Assembly: GCF_036014195.1 (NCBI RefSeq)
Contig: NZ_CP107918.1
Location: forward strand, 186,001-250,000
Reading direction: 5' to 3'
Length of the DNA stretch: 64,000 bases
DNA from: Streptomyces sp. NBC_00442
GTDB lineage: Bacteria > Actinomycetota > Actinomycetes > Streptomycetales > Streptomycetaceae
Shown here: positions 54,775 through 62,911 of the stretch, piece after piece
How positions within the stretch are numbered: position 1 is the stretch's first letter
Layout: every line of letters starts with the position of its first letter
Notes under the pieces: model-generated
Told to the model about the DNA's origin: nothing
The model's input: the letters and a program-made list of their open reading frames with translations, nothing else
The model's database searches: none
Translations under genes and position numbers: made by a program

Positions 54775-55468
54775 GGACGGTGCCGGAGACCAGCGCGAAG
54801 ACGAGCACGAACAGGCGCATCCTGCGGGCGTCGATCCGCTGATGGACCACCCGGCTGAGCCAGGCGCCCACGGCGATCGCCGGGAGCAGCGCGGCCGCCC
54901 AGCCCAGATCGGCGACGCGTCCCTCCCCGGTGGCGAACAGCAGCGCCAGTGACGCCACTTCACCCACCAGGAAGCAGGCGGCGACGGTCGAGCGGAGCTC
55001 GGCGGGGGGCCGGTGCTGATAGACGAGCGCGAGCGGGGGCCCGCCGACGCCGGTGGCCGTCTCCGTGAGACCGGTCACCAGGCCCGCGCCGACATACGCG
55101 ACGCGGCCCGGCGCGAAGGCGGGTGTGGCCAGGCTGACGAGCGCCGCGAGGACGGTGGCGCCGCCGACGAACAACCCGACGCTGTGGTCCGGAATGAGCC
55201 ACAGCAGCGCGAGCCCGCCCGGTGTCGCGGCCAGCCGGGCCGCGGCGATCCAACGGGCCCCCCGCAGGTCGAGCGAGCCGCGTTCGCGCCAGGCGACGTA
55301 CAGGTTGAGCGGGATCATCGACGCGAGGACGAAGACGGGCAGGAGTGACGGATCGACGATCCCGGCCACCGGGGCGACCACCAGCGCGAAGCCCAGCCCG
55401 CTGCCGCCCTGGACGAACGCGGCGATCCCCACGGTGACGGCGAGGATCACCAAGGTCTGAGTGGTCAC
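54758..55468 (-). CDS. TauE/SafE (sulfite exporter)-family membrane protein
   Basis: 236 residues from GTG 55468. Eight or so membrane helices with the TauE/SafE family opening QGGSGLGFALVVAPVAGIVD and the second-half repeat TGLTETATGVGGPPLALVYQ. The paired G-x-G-x-G patterns mark the two-fold repeat. Annotated members export sulfite, sulfoacetate or other anions, but many are unassigned. As the third gene of the permease/amidohydrolase operon (GTGA overlap) it may export a product or anion formed by purine breakdown. Confidence 0.88.
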   Translation of the reverse strand: MTTQTLVILAVTVGIAAFVQGGSGLGFALVVAPVAGIVDPSLLPVFVLASMIPLNLYVAWRERGSLDLRGARWIAAARLAATPGGLALLWLIPDHSVGLFVGGATVLAALVSLATPAFAPGRVAYVGAGLVTGLTETATGVGGPPLALVYQHRPPAELRSTVAACFLVGEVASLALLFATGEGRVADLGWAAALLPAIAVGAWLSRVVHQRIDARRMRLFVLVFALVSGTVLIAGA

Positions 55469-57039
55469 TGTGCTGTGCTCCGGTTCCGTGCTGCGGGATG
55501 GTTCTGTGCTGCGGGATGGTCCTGTGTGGGTGCGGCCTGTGGGGTTGCCGCCTGTGGGGTTGCCGCCTGTGGCGTCGTGTTTCGTGCAGTGGTCGTGGTC
55601 TGTGGTGTCGCGCCCCATGGGGCCGCGTCCGCGCCCCGTGGCGTCGCACCCCGTGTGGTCGCGCTCCGGGCGGCCGTGGCGGTGGGGTGGGCGCGGGTGA
55701 TGGGTGCCCGCGCCACCGCTGTCCTGGCCAGGGCCGCTGCGCGGCGGACGAGCGCGGGGCCGTCCCAGTCGGTGGGCTGCCCGTGCCACATTCGTAGCCG
55801 GCCGGCCACGAAAACCGCGCTGATCTGGTCGCGGTTGCCGCGGCGTACCAGCTCCCAGGGCAGGTCCCAGGACAGCGCGAGTTCGGGGGTGGAGACGTCC
55901 ACCAGAAGGAAGTCCGCCGCCGTCCCGACGGCGATGGTGCCCGTGCTGCCGCCCAGGCCGACCGCGTCCGCTCCCCCGGCAGTGGCATGCTCCAGCCAGG
56001 TCCAGCCCGCCCCGCAGGACGAGTCGCCCGTGGTCAGTCCGTAGGCCAGGCGTTGGGCGAACTCCGCGGCCTCGGCGAGCCGGAAGCCGTCGCCCCGGGT
56101 GCCGTCCGTGCCGATGCCGAAGCGGACGCCGCGCTCGGCCAGCGTGGTCGCGGGGGCGACGGCGTTGCCCTTCCAGGCGCTCGCGACGGGGTTGTAGCTG
56201 ATGGCGGTTCCCGTGTCGGCGAGGAGCGACACCTCCCGAGGCGCGAGCAGGGTCGTGTGGGCGGCCAACAGGTGGGGGCCGAGCGCGCCGACGCTGTCGA
56301 GGTGTTCGAGGGGCCGAAGGCCGTGCCGCAGCAAGGAGCGCTCGATTGCCGCGAGGTGTTCGTTGACATGCATCTGCACCACGGCTCTGGCCTCGGTCGC
56401 GAGGCGTCCCGTCGCGTGCAGGGTGGCGTTGGTGGCGGCCTCGGGGATGGAGATCGCGAGGGAGGGGTGGATGAGCGGGTCGTCGGTGTACGCGGCGAGA
56501 TGCTTCTCGGCGCGCTCAAGGACCACGGCGGAGTCCTGGTCCTCTCCGGCGTCGTCGCAGATCAGGCCGAGGACGCAGCGGATCCCCGCGTCCCGTGCGG
56601 CGCAGGCGACGACGTCGGTGTCCACGTCGGCGCGCGTCCCGGCGTCGGTGACCGTGGTGAAGCCGCCGCGCAGCGACTCCAGCGCGGCGAGCTTCGCCGC
56701 GACATAGGCCGATTCCTCGTCCAGTGCGCCTTCGAGGGGCACCCACACCCGGCGGAATATCTCCGACGGTTCACCGAAGGCGAGGGCCGCGCCGAAACTC
56801 TGGGTGAGATGGTGATGGCTGTCGACGAAGCCCGGCATGAGCAGATGGCCCGGCAGCCGCAGAGCCTGGAGATGCGGGTAGGCGCGCTCCACTTCCTCGG
56901 TCGGCCCCACCGCCTCGAACGAGCCCGCGCCGACGACCACCGCGTACAGCTCCATGACTCCTTCCGGCAGCAGGACGGCGTCGGGAATGAGGAGCAGGGG
57001 GCCGCGCGCGCGCAGCCGGTCCTGGATGTGCTGGTTCAT
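55465..57039 (-). CDS. Amidohydrolase (guanine-deaminase/chlorohydrolase-like)
   Basis: 524 residues from ATG 57039. Metal-dependent amidohydrolase fold: LLMPGFVDSHHHLTQSF (HxH metal pair), VVQMHVNEHL (His), LLAAHTTLL (His) and RFGIGTDGTRGDGF (Asp). The N-terminal beta-sandwich begins LLIPDAVLLPEG. It probably deaminates a purine or related heterocycle. The last 60 residues are an Ala/Thr/Pro/Gln repeat (ATPQAATPQA) and are likely disordered. It is coupled by ATGA to the upstream permease and by GTGA to the TauE gene. Guanine or 8-oxoguanine deamination fits the xanthine/uracil permease, but the substrate is not proven. Confidence 0.85.
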   Translation of the reverse strand: MNQHIQDRLRARGPLLLIPDAVLLPEGVMELYAVVVGAGSFEAVGPTEEVERAYPHLQALRLPGHLLMPGFVDSHHHLTQSFGAALAFGEPSEIFRRVWVPLEGALDEESAYVAAKLAALESLRGGFTTVTDAGTRADVDTDVVACAARDAGIRCVLGLICDDAGEDQDSAVVLERAEKHLAAYTDDPLIHPSLAISIPEAATNATLHATGRLATEARAVVQMHVNEHLAAIERSLLRHGLRPLEHLDSVGALGPHLLAAHTTLLAPREVSLLADTGTAISYNPVASAWKGNAVAPATTLAERGVRFGIGTDGTRGDGFRLAEAAEFAQRLAYGLTTGDSSCGAGWTWLEHATAGGADAVGLGGSTGTIAVGTAADFLLVDVSTPELALSWDLPWELVRRGNRDQISAVFVAGRLRMWHGQPTDWDGPALVRRAAALARTAVARAPITRAHPTATAARSATTRGATPRGADAAPWGATPQTTTTARNTTPQAATPQAATPQAAPTQDHPAAQNHPAARNRSTAQ

Positions 57040-58511
57040 CGGGTGCCTTCGGTGCGCAGTTCGGAGCGTACGGAGAACCGGGCGGCGATGGCCGGACCGG
57101 CGTGGTGGAACAGGACGTTGAGGACGGCGGCGACGAACGCGCCGACCGCGACGCCGCTTTCGAGGAGGATGCGGACGGTCGAGGGGAACCCCTGGTAGAC
57201 GTCGGGGACGAGGATGGGCAGCAGGCCGAGGGCGAGGGCGACGGCGCAGATGAAGGTGTTGGTGTGCCGGTCGAGGTCGCAACGGGCGAGCATCTGCACG
57301 CCGAGTACGGTGATCACCGCGAAGACGACCATGGCGGTGCCGCCGACGACCGGGGCGGGCACGACGCTGATGGCGCGGGTCACGGGTGCGAGGAAGCCGA
57401 TGGCGATGAGTACGATCCCGGCGGCAGCCGTGACGTACCGGCTGCGGACGCCGGTGACGCGGACGATCCCGATGTTCTCCCCGCTCGTCACCATCAGCGG
57501 CATCCCGAACAGGCCGCCGAGCGCCGAGACGAGCGCGTCACCGCGGATCGTCCTGGGCACCGCCACGCGCTGATCGATCTCCTTGCCCACCGCCTCCGCG
57601 TTGATGACGGTCTGACCGGTCGCCTCCGCCATGGACGCCAGGCTGTAGAGCATCAGGGGCAGGGCGGCCAGCACGTCGAACCTGGGCGACCCGAACGGCA
57701 TGAGCCGCGGCATGTCCACCCAGCCGCCCTGCGTGAGATGGCCGAGGCTCACGTCGCCGAGGAACAGCGCGAGCACGGTGCCGGCGACGAGGCCGAGCAT
57801 GACGGAGAGTTGGCGCAGTACGCCGCGGAAGAGGAGATGGCTCACGACCGTGAACCCGATGGTCGCCATGGCGAGTCCGATGTGGCCCGGGTCGGCGAAT
57901 CCGTGCTCGCCGGGGCGCCCCGTGACCAGGACCGCCCCGACCTTCACCAGATTGACGCCGACGATCACGATCATCGTGCCGATGACCAGGGGCGGGAAGT
58001 ACTTCAACAGCCGGGCGAAGAGCGGCAGTACCGCGAAGGTGAAGAGGGCGGTGAGCATGACCGCGCCCGCCGCGACGCGCAGCCCGTGCTCGTCGGCGAT
58101 GGCCAGGAAAAGGATCAGCGGCGCGCCGCCCGGCAGCATGACGAACGGCAGCCGGGGCCCGAACTTCCACAGGCCCAGCGACTGGATCAGCGATCCGACG
58201 CCGGACAGGACGAAGGCGGCGGAGAGCAGGTCGACGGTCAGCCCCGCGTTCAGGCGCAGGGTGGCGCTCATCAGGAAGATGGCGGAGATGGGAGTGGCCG
58301 CCATGACCAGCACGTGTTGCAGCCCGAAGAGCAGGATCCGACCCAACGGGCGGGACTCGTCGACGGGGTGGGGGGACTCGGCGCCGACGCCGGGAACGGG
58401 CGCGGCGGACGGATGGGCCGAGTCTCCGACTGATTCGGGGGTGGCGGACAAATGAGCTGCGTCTCTGACTGGTTCGGGGGCGGCGGACGGGGAGCGGCGG
58501 GGACGTGACAC
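57036..58511 (-). CDS. NCS2-family nucleobase (xanthine/uracil) permease
   Basis: 491 residues from GTG or ATG at 58511. A 60-residue charged, repetitive N-terminus (SATPESVGDSAHPSAAP) precedes the NCS2 core: LLFGLQHVLVMAATPISAIF, FVMLPGGAPLILFLAIADEH, LPLMLYSLASMAEATGQTVI, GENIGIVRVTGVRSRYVTAA, FAVITVLGVQMLARCDLD. The Q-H and Q-T/N-x-G-x-x-x-x-T motifs of NCS2 transporters are represented. It imports xanthine, uracil or related bases with protons. First gene of the operon; a palindromic operator lies 73 bases before its start. Confidence 0.93.
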   Translation of the reverse strand: MSRPRRSPSAAPEPVRDAAHLSATPESVGDSAHPSAAPVPGVGAESPHPVDESRPLGRILLFGLQHVLVMAATPISAIFLMSATLRLNAGLTVDLLSAAFVLSGVGSLIQSLGLWKFGPRLPFVMLPGGAPLILFLAIADEHGLRVAAGAVMLTALFTFAVLPLFARLLKYFPPLVIGTMIVIVGVNLVKVGAVLVTGRPGEHGFADPGHIGLAMATIGFTVVSHLLFRGVLRQLSVMLGLVAGTVLALFLGDVSLGHLTQGGWVDMPRLMPFGSPRFDVLAALPLMLYSLASMAEATGQTVINAEAVGKEIDQRVAVPRTIRGDALVSALGGLFGMPLMVTSGENIGIVRVTGVRSRYVTAAAGIVLIAIGFLAPVTRAISVVPAPVVGGTAMVVFAVITVLGVQMLARCDLDRHTNTFICAVALALGLLPILVPDVYQGFPSTVRILLESGVAVGAFVAAVLNVLFHHAGPAIAARFSVRSELRTEGTR

Positions 58512-58583
58512 GTGCGAGCTCCGTTCGGTTCGCGAGCGCGGAATTCAGCCGTGGACCGGCCCGGACGGGAGCCACACACGATC

Positions 58584-58601
58584 GGCCAAATCGATTTGGC
58601 C
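58584..58601. promoter_or_regulatory. Perfect 18-bp palindrome, candidate LacI operator
   Basis: GGCCAAATCGATTTGGCC, an exact inverted repeat with central CG, as in LacI/GalR operators. It is 73 bases upstream of the permease start. The LacI regulator of this locus is encoded at 53731, next to the operon's far end. Confidence 0.75.
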
Positions 58602-58744
58602 GCCAGTATGGAGAGGCCGGAGAAGCGGCGTCAAGAGTGAGGGCGTGGCGAAGTGGAGCGCGCACTTCCATGCCGTGTCGCACGGGCGCGGGGTTCAGCC
58701 ACGGGCCGGGGCGGACTCAGGGCCGGTGCGGGCAGGGCGCTGCC

Positions 58745-59240
58745 GATGACGTCGTCGCCCATCACCAGGTCGAAGACCTCGATCGCCTCGTCGGCGGCGC
58801 CCTGCGGCATCACCGAGGCGAACGCGACCGGGGGCCAGGCCCCGGTTGCCACCGAGGTCGGCGACCGCCCTGGGCGCGGGCGGCCTTCCCGCAGCGGATC
58901 AGCGCCTGGAGGCGCCGGGGGGATCGAGGACAGGTCCCAGCCGCTGCCGCCCAGGGCGTTCAGCGACTCATCCCGCTCCACGCCCTTGGCCACCCTGCCC
59001 TCCGAGATGTCCGGCGGGAGCGGCGCATCCGGTCCATCTCCGATATCCGCTTCCTGGCGGGTACGACGACCAGCTGCTGAAGCTGCGCGGCCCGCTCGGG
59101 CATGGGCGCGCGGCCGCGAGGGTCGCCCACAGCGCTTCTCCGCCCGCTGGTACATCCAGCGAGTTGTTCTGCGGCGTCGTCCACGACGGCGGCGGAGACG
59201 TCCTCGGGGTTGTCGCAGAACCAGCAGATCACCGAGTACC
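58745..59240 (-). pseudogene. Tn3-family transposase remnant (N-terminal region, internally deleted)
   Basis: Minus-strand pieces match the N-terminal half of actinobacterial Tn3 TnpA: CDNPEDVSAAVVDDAAEQL (about 59161-59238), QLVVVPARKRISEMDRMRR (about 59017-59082), and in a shifted frame PPDISEGRVAKGVERDESLN, GWDLSSIPPAP and AADEAIEVFDLVMGDDVI (58745-59011). About 130 residues expected between the first two pieces are missing, and the frame changes before PPDISEG. The catalytic half of TnpA is absent. No inverted repeats were located. It is an immobile relic. Confidence 0.75.
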
Positions 59241-59480
59241 GGCGACAACCCCACGACGACCCCGTCCGCCGCGGGGCGAGCAGGTAACGCGGGGCCACGA
59301 ACGCCGCGATGAGGACATCGCCCGGCTCTCCCCGCTCAAGCACCGATACCCGAACCTGCTGGCACCACCCGTTCGCGTGATGTTCGCCGAATCGGCCGCT
59401 GTCAAGCCAGGCATACGACGCCGCATGCTTGAAGATCAACTTCTCGATGACATGGCGCGAGAAGGCGGGCCCCCTTTCCG

Positions 59481-60182
59481 ATGACTTCATTCGCGGCGCA
59501 GGACTGTACGGTGCTGGCCGGACGAGCCGGCGACCCTTGCCTGGCCCCGGCGCTGCTGGAGGACATGTTCCGGCTGCGCTACGAGATCTTTCACCGGCGG
59601 CTGGGGTGGGCCGTTGACGTCAGCAACGGACGTGAACGCGACGAGTTCGACGACCTCGACCCCGCCTACGCCATCGCGGTCCATCGCCCCAGCAACGCCG
59701 TGGTGGGCTGCGTACGCCTGCTGCCCACCGCAGGCCCGAACATGCTCAGCGACGTGCCGGCCTTCCAACCGGCCCTGCGGGGCCGGCCCGCGCCGCGCTC
59801 ACCGCACGTCTGGGAAGCCAGCAGGTTCGCCATCGACCCCCGAGTTCGCCACGGACCAGCAGGCACGCCGAGGCCCCACCTCAACCCCCGAGGATTCCAG
59901 GCCGTTCCCCGGGCGCTGCTGGCCGCTGTCGGCGACTACGCGGCAGATCGCGGGGTCGACGAGCTCGTCGGACTCTCCGGAGTCACCGTCGAAGCCATGT
60001 TCCACGCCAGCGGCATCCCGACCACCCGCATCGGCGACCCGCCCTGCCGCATCGGCTCCGTGCTCTGCACGGCCTACAGCTTCGCCGTCGCCGACCTTGT
60101 CGCACTGGCGAACCGGGTTCCGCACACGGCCACATCGGCCGAAAGCATCGTGACTGACGTTCTCGCAGAGGCCCCCTCATAG
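59481..60182 (+). CDS. LuxI-family acyl-homoserine-lactone synthase
   Basis: 233 residues from ATG 59481; the ribosome site is weak. It aligns over its full length with LuxI-type autoinducer synthases: EDMFRLRYEIFHRRLGW (Arg33, Phe37, Trp43), then RERDEFDDLDPAYAIAVH (Glu52, Asp54, Asp57), GCVRLLPTAGPNMLSDV (Arg79) and VWEASRFAID (Glu112, Arg115). Of the ten residues invariant in LuxI only the Phe at position 84 (V. fischeri numbering) is changed, to Pro93. It would make an N-acyl-homoserine lactone from acyl-ACP and S-adenosylmethionine. No LuxR is nearby, and it sits between decayed genes next to a Tn3 relic. The lactone and partner receptor are unknown. GNAT proteins are distant relatives, but these motifs are LuxI-specific. 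Confidence 0.85.
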   Translation: MTSFAAQDCTVLAGRAGDPCLAPALLEDMFRLRYEIFHRRLGWAVDVSNGRERDEFDDLDPAYAIAVHRPSNAVVGCVRLLPTAGPNMLSDVPAFQPALRGRPAPRSPHVWEASRFAIDPRVRHGPAGTPRPHLNPRGFQAVPRALLAAVGDYAADRGVDELVGLSGVTVEAMFHASGIPTTRIGDPPCRIGSVLCTAYSFAVADLVALANRVPHTATSAESIVTDVLAEAPS

Positions 60183-60192
60183 TGTTCCCACC

Positions 60193-60350
60193 TCGGCGGA
60201 GCCTTCGTACGGCGCCACCGCGATCGCCGTCGGCCGTTTCCGCTCGCTGACGGTCAAGGACGGCGCAGTCCACACCTGGGGGGAGAGCCGCGACGGGCTG
60301 CCCGATGTCCCGGCCGGCCTCGGCGCCGGGGCCACCGCGACCGCTGCCGG
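60193..60350 (+). pseudogene. RCC1-repeat protein fragment
   Basis: After the LuxI-like stop, the frame gives SYGATAIAVGRFRSLTVKDG then AVHTWGESRDGLPDVPAGLG and AGATATAAG. This is one RCC1/BNR-type beta-propeller repeat (TAIAVGxxHSLxVKxGxVxxWG). There is no start codon and it degrades afterwards, so it is an internal gene fragment. Confidence 0.65.
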
Positions 60351-60565
60351 CCCCTCGACGGCACCGCAGCGGTCCCGGCCCAGCGCAAAGGCCGCCACGA
60401 GTACGCCGACCGCTTCGCCCGCTCGGGGCCGACCTCTGACATCACACGCTGTCAAAACCTGTGACGGCCACGCCGGTTCTCTGGTCCGTTCCTACCGGAC
60501 CCCCGGCCCTTACCGTCCGGCTCCCGGACCCCCGCCGCGCCCGGAGCGGGACGATGACGACGACA

Positions 60566-61062
60566 TCAGGCGATGCCGCCTTCCAGATACAGGGACCATG
60601 CCAGGAGGGCGACGCCGGCCGTCGACAGCAGGGTGCGCCAGACGTTGGCGCGGACCCAGGGGCCCTCGAAGGCGCGTCGTACCGAGGCCGGGTCGCCGAG
60701 GGTGGCGGCGGGGCCGGCGTGCTCCAGGCATTGTTCAGGGGGATGTTCACTTTGGCGGTGACGGCCATCGAAGCACCGCAGCAGACCAGGGCCGCGATGA
60801 GCGCCGGCAGGACGTCGCGCCCGGTGGACGGCACGTGCAGGAGCAGGGCCAGGGCGGTGAAGACGAAGGCGCCGAGGTAGCCGAGCAGGAACCACCCGTT
60901 GAGGATGGCCGTATTGACCCGTTGCATGACCTCGACGGCCGTACGGTCGCCGACCAGCCTGAGGCCCGGCATCACGGCGACGGAGAAACCGTAGAACAAG
61001 CCGCTGACCAGGCCCATCGTGACCGTGGCCGCCACCAGCGAGACCCAGCGCGCGGTTTCCAT
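60566..61062 (-). pseudogene. DUF1772 (anthrone-oxygenase-like) gene with a single-base frameshift
   Basis: From ATG 61062 the frame gives WVSLVAATVTMGLVSGLFYG, AVEVMQRVNTAILNGWFLLG and KVNIPLNNAW. It then runs into Ser/Pro/Arg-rich nonsense to 60442. The expected continuation EHAGPAATLGDPASVRRAFE then GPWVRANVWRTLLSTAGVAL to the stop at 60566-60568 lies in another frame. One G missing near 60727 (tggag in place of tgggag) explains it. Members are four-helix membrane proteins. It is inactive unless the base was lost in sequencing. Confidence 0.8.
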
Positions 61063-61310
61063 CGTGCCCCCTACTTGTGCGTCCTCACCGACCCCGGGCC
61101 GTCGCACCGGGACGGGAGTCGAGGGCGGAGGACGGGAGCGGCGGACGGGTCATGGAATCGTCAAGTCACGGCGATCATACGGATGCAGAGGGCCCCGGGG
61201 GGCCCATTTCGCACGGGGGCAAGCCACTGTGCGCCACCGAGCCGGGCCCCCACTGCCCTGCACTACCGCACTGCCCTGTACTGCTCTGCGCACGCGGCAT
61301 ACGGGCATAC

Positions 61311-61346
61311 GGGAAGGCCCGGATCCTTAAGGAACCGGGCCTTCCC
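61311..61346 (-). terminator. Hairpin terminator downstream of tRNA-fMet
   Basis: Perfect 12-bp stem (61311-61322 with 61335-61346), loop of 12 that itself contains the palindrome tccttaagga. It lies 19 bases past the tRNA 3' end in its direction. Confidence 0.75.
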
Positions 61347-61365
61347 GTTTCTGCCGTCTACGCAG

Positions 61366-61439
61366 TAGCGGGGACAGGATTTGAACCTGCGACCTCTGGG
61401 TTATGAGCCCAGCGAGCTACCGAGCTGCTCCACCCCGCG
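61366..61439 (-). tRNA. tRNA-fMet (initiator), anticodon CAT
   Basis: 74 bases read on the minus strand: acceptor CGCGGGG ... CCCCGCT with an unpaired C1-U72, D arm GAGCAGCTCGGTAGCTC, anticodon arm CTGGGCTCATAACCCAG with CAT and three consecutive G:C pairs next to the loop, T arm AGGTTCAAATCCT. The three G:C pairs and the mismatched first acceptor pair are the hallmarks of the initiator. CCA is not encoded. Confidence 0.97.
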
Positions 61440-61610
61440 TCGGTAAACACCACCGTACGCCATCTCCAGGGGCACCGTTGACCAACAGCTTCCGGGCGCC
61501 CCCGGGGCGCGGCCTTCATAAAGGCTCATCCACCACTGCCTCAACCGCCGCCGCCTCCACGCGCAACGCCTCAAGCGCTCGACGTCTCAAGCGCGCTCGA
61601 CGCGCAACCG

Positions 61611-61660
61611 CTCACTCACCCACTCACTCACCCACTCACTCACCCACTCGCCCACTCACC
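61611..61660. repeat. 12-bp tandem repeat
   Basis: About four copies of cactcactcacc, degenerate at the right end, immediately before the IclR stop codon (61668). Non-coding and probably slippage-derived. Confidence 0.8.
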
Positions 61661-61667
61661 GCCTCGC

Positions 61668-62435
61668 TCAACCGGCGCGGCGCGTGCCCCGGCGCGTCAG
61701 GTGTCCGCTCATCGCGGCGGCGGAGTCCAGAACGCCATGGATGTAACGGCTCCGGGTGGAAGCGCCGCGCATCTGACTCCGCGAGGCCAGGAGAGCCACG
61801 GCTCCCGCCACCGCCGGCCCCTTCCACACCGCGACCGCGATCGCGTCACGGTTTTCCAGGGGCGACGGGCCGACCGCGAAGCCGTCCTCGCGGATGCGGC
61901 CCAGTGCACCGCCGACGCGGGGGCCCTCGCCGAGCGCGGCCAGAATCGCCAGCCCGCAGGCATCGGCTTCCAGGGGCGCACGCCACAGCTGCTGAACCGA
62001 CTCCCTTGACGCGGCGAGCAGTTCACCACTGTGGGAACCCAGAACGCGCTCCGCGCAGATCCGTACAGGAGGTCCCACCAGAAGCGGAACGTAGATCATG
62101 GCGATCTGGCCGGTACGCGCCTGGAGGGCGACCAGCTCGGCCCGGATGGCGGGCGAGGTGTGTCCCACGGGGGGCGGAGACGCAGGCGCGGTCCGGGGGG
62201 CGGCCGGCGCGAACTCGCGTCCCTCGGTGAGGGCGTAGCGCCCTCTGCTCCCCCGCGACTCGACCTCGCCCGCTTCCATCAGAGCTCTTAAGTACCGGTG
62301 CGTGGTGGCGCGGGGAAGCCCGGCGCGGGTGGCGATGTCGGCCAACGGGTGCGAGCCCGGTCCCAGGACACGCACCGCCCTGAGTACGGCGATCGTGCGG
62401 GCGACGGCACTGCCGTTCCCCTCCGGTGGCGACAT
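61668..62435 (-). CDS. IclR-family transcriptional regulator
   Basis: 255 residues from ATG 62435; GTG 62498 would add 21 residues. The winged HTH is ARTIAVLRAVRVLGPGSHPL, ADIATRAGLPRATTHRYLRA, LMEAGEVESRG. The C-terminal effector domain (IAMIYVPLLVGPPVRICAER, DAIAVAVWKGPAVAGAVALL) is typical of IclR. It should control a nearby metabolic operon in response to a small acid, but no obvious target lies beside it. It is divergent from the XRE regulator at 62912. Confidence 0.87.
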   Translation of the reverse strand: MSPPEGNGSAVARTIAVLRAVRVLGPGSHPLADIATRAGLPRATTHRYLRALMEAGEVESRGSRGRYALTEGREFAPAAPRTAPASPPPVGHTSPAIRAELVALQARTGQIAMIYVPLLVGPPVRICAERVLGSHSGELLAASRESVQQLWRAPLEADACGLAILAALGEGPRVGGALGRIREDGFAVGPSPLENRDAIAVAVWKGPAVAGAVALLASRSQMRGASTRSRYIHGVLDSAAAMSGHLTRRGTRRAG

Positions 62436-62498
62436 GACAGCAGCAGAATGCGACAACGCGAACTCCCCCTCGTGGTTGAGGCCCTTCGCGACTCCCAC

Positions 62499-62911
62499 AT
62501 CGCGGCCGGGCCCAGAGCGATTCTGCTGAACGGAGCCCGGCCCCTGCCAGGCCCACCATTTTCCGGTAGGTGAACTTCAGGAACGACACGTTCCTGTAAT
62601 TCGAATCCCCTCCTCCACTCCCCGCCGGAAAGCGGGCAACAGCCGGGGCAGGCCGGGCCGGAGTCGACTCCAGACATCACAGGACTTCACAGACTTCGAG
62701 GGCCCTTTCGTGCTCGCGAGCACCCGTCAGTAGCGGTTCAACACAGTGTGAGTAGCGCAACCCAGGGCTCTCACCAGGCAATTCACCGCTCATTGACAGC
62801 AAGGATGAGGTGCAGCAGTATCGCTTGTGCACTCTGACCGGCCGCAGGCCGAGCGCCGCACGACGCTGCTCGCCACCGCGGCCGGGCAGCGACACAGGGG
62901 GTGGGTTGACG
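62499..62911. other. Divergent intergenic region before the second XRE/MmyB-like regulator
   Basis: About 410 bases with no convincing gene. It holds the promoters of the IclR and XRE genes. A short CAGTGTGAG lies near 62746. No repeats seen. Confidence 0.4.

Noticed and set aside
60193..60350. A small RCC1-like protein gene
   Set aside because: No start codon and only one repeat is present before it degrades.
61366..61439. tRNA-fMet as attachment site for an integrated element
   Set aside because: No direct repeat of the tRNA 3' end and no integrase were seen in the window.
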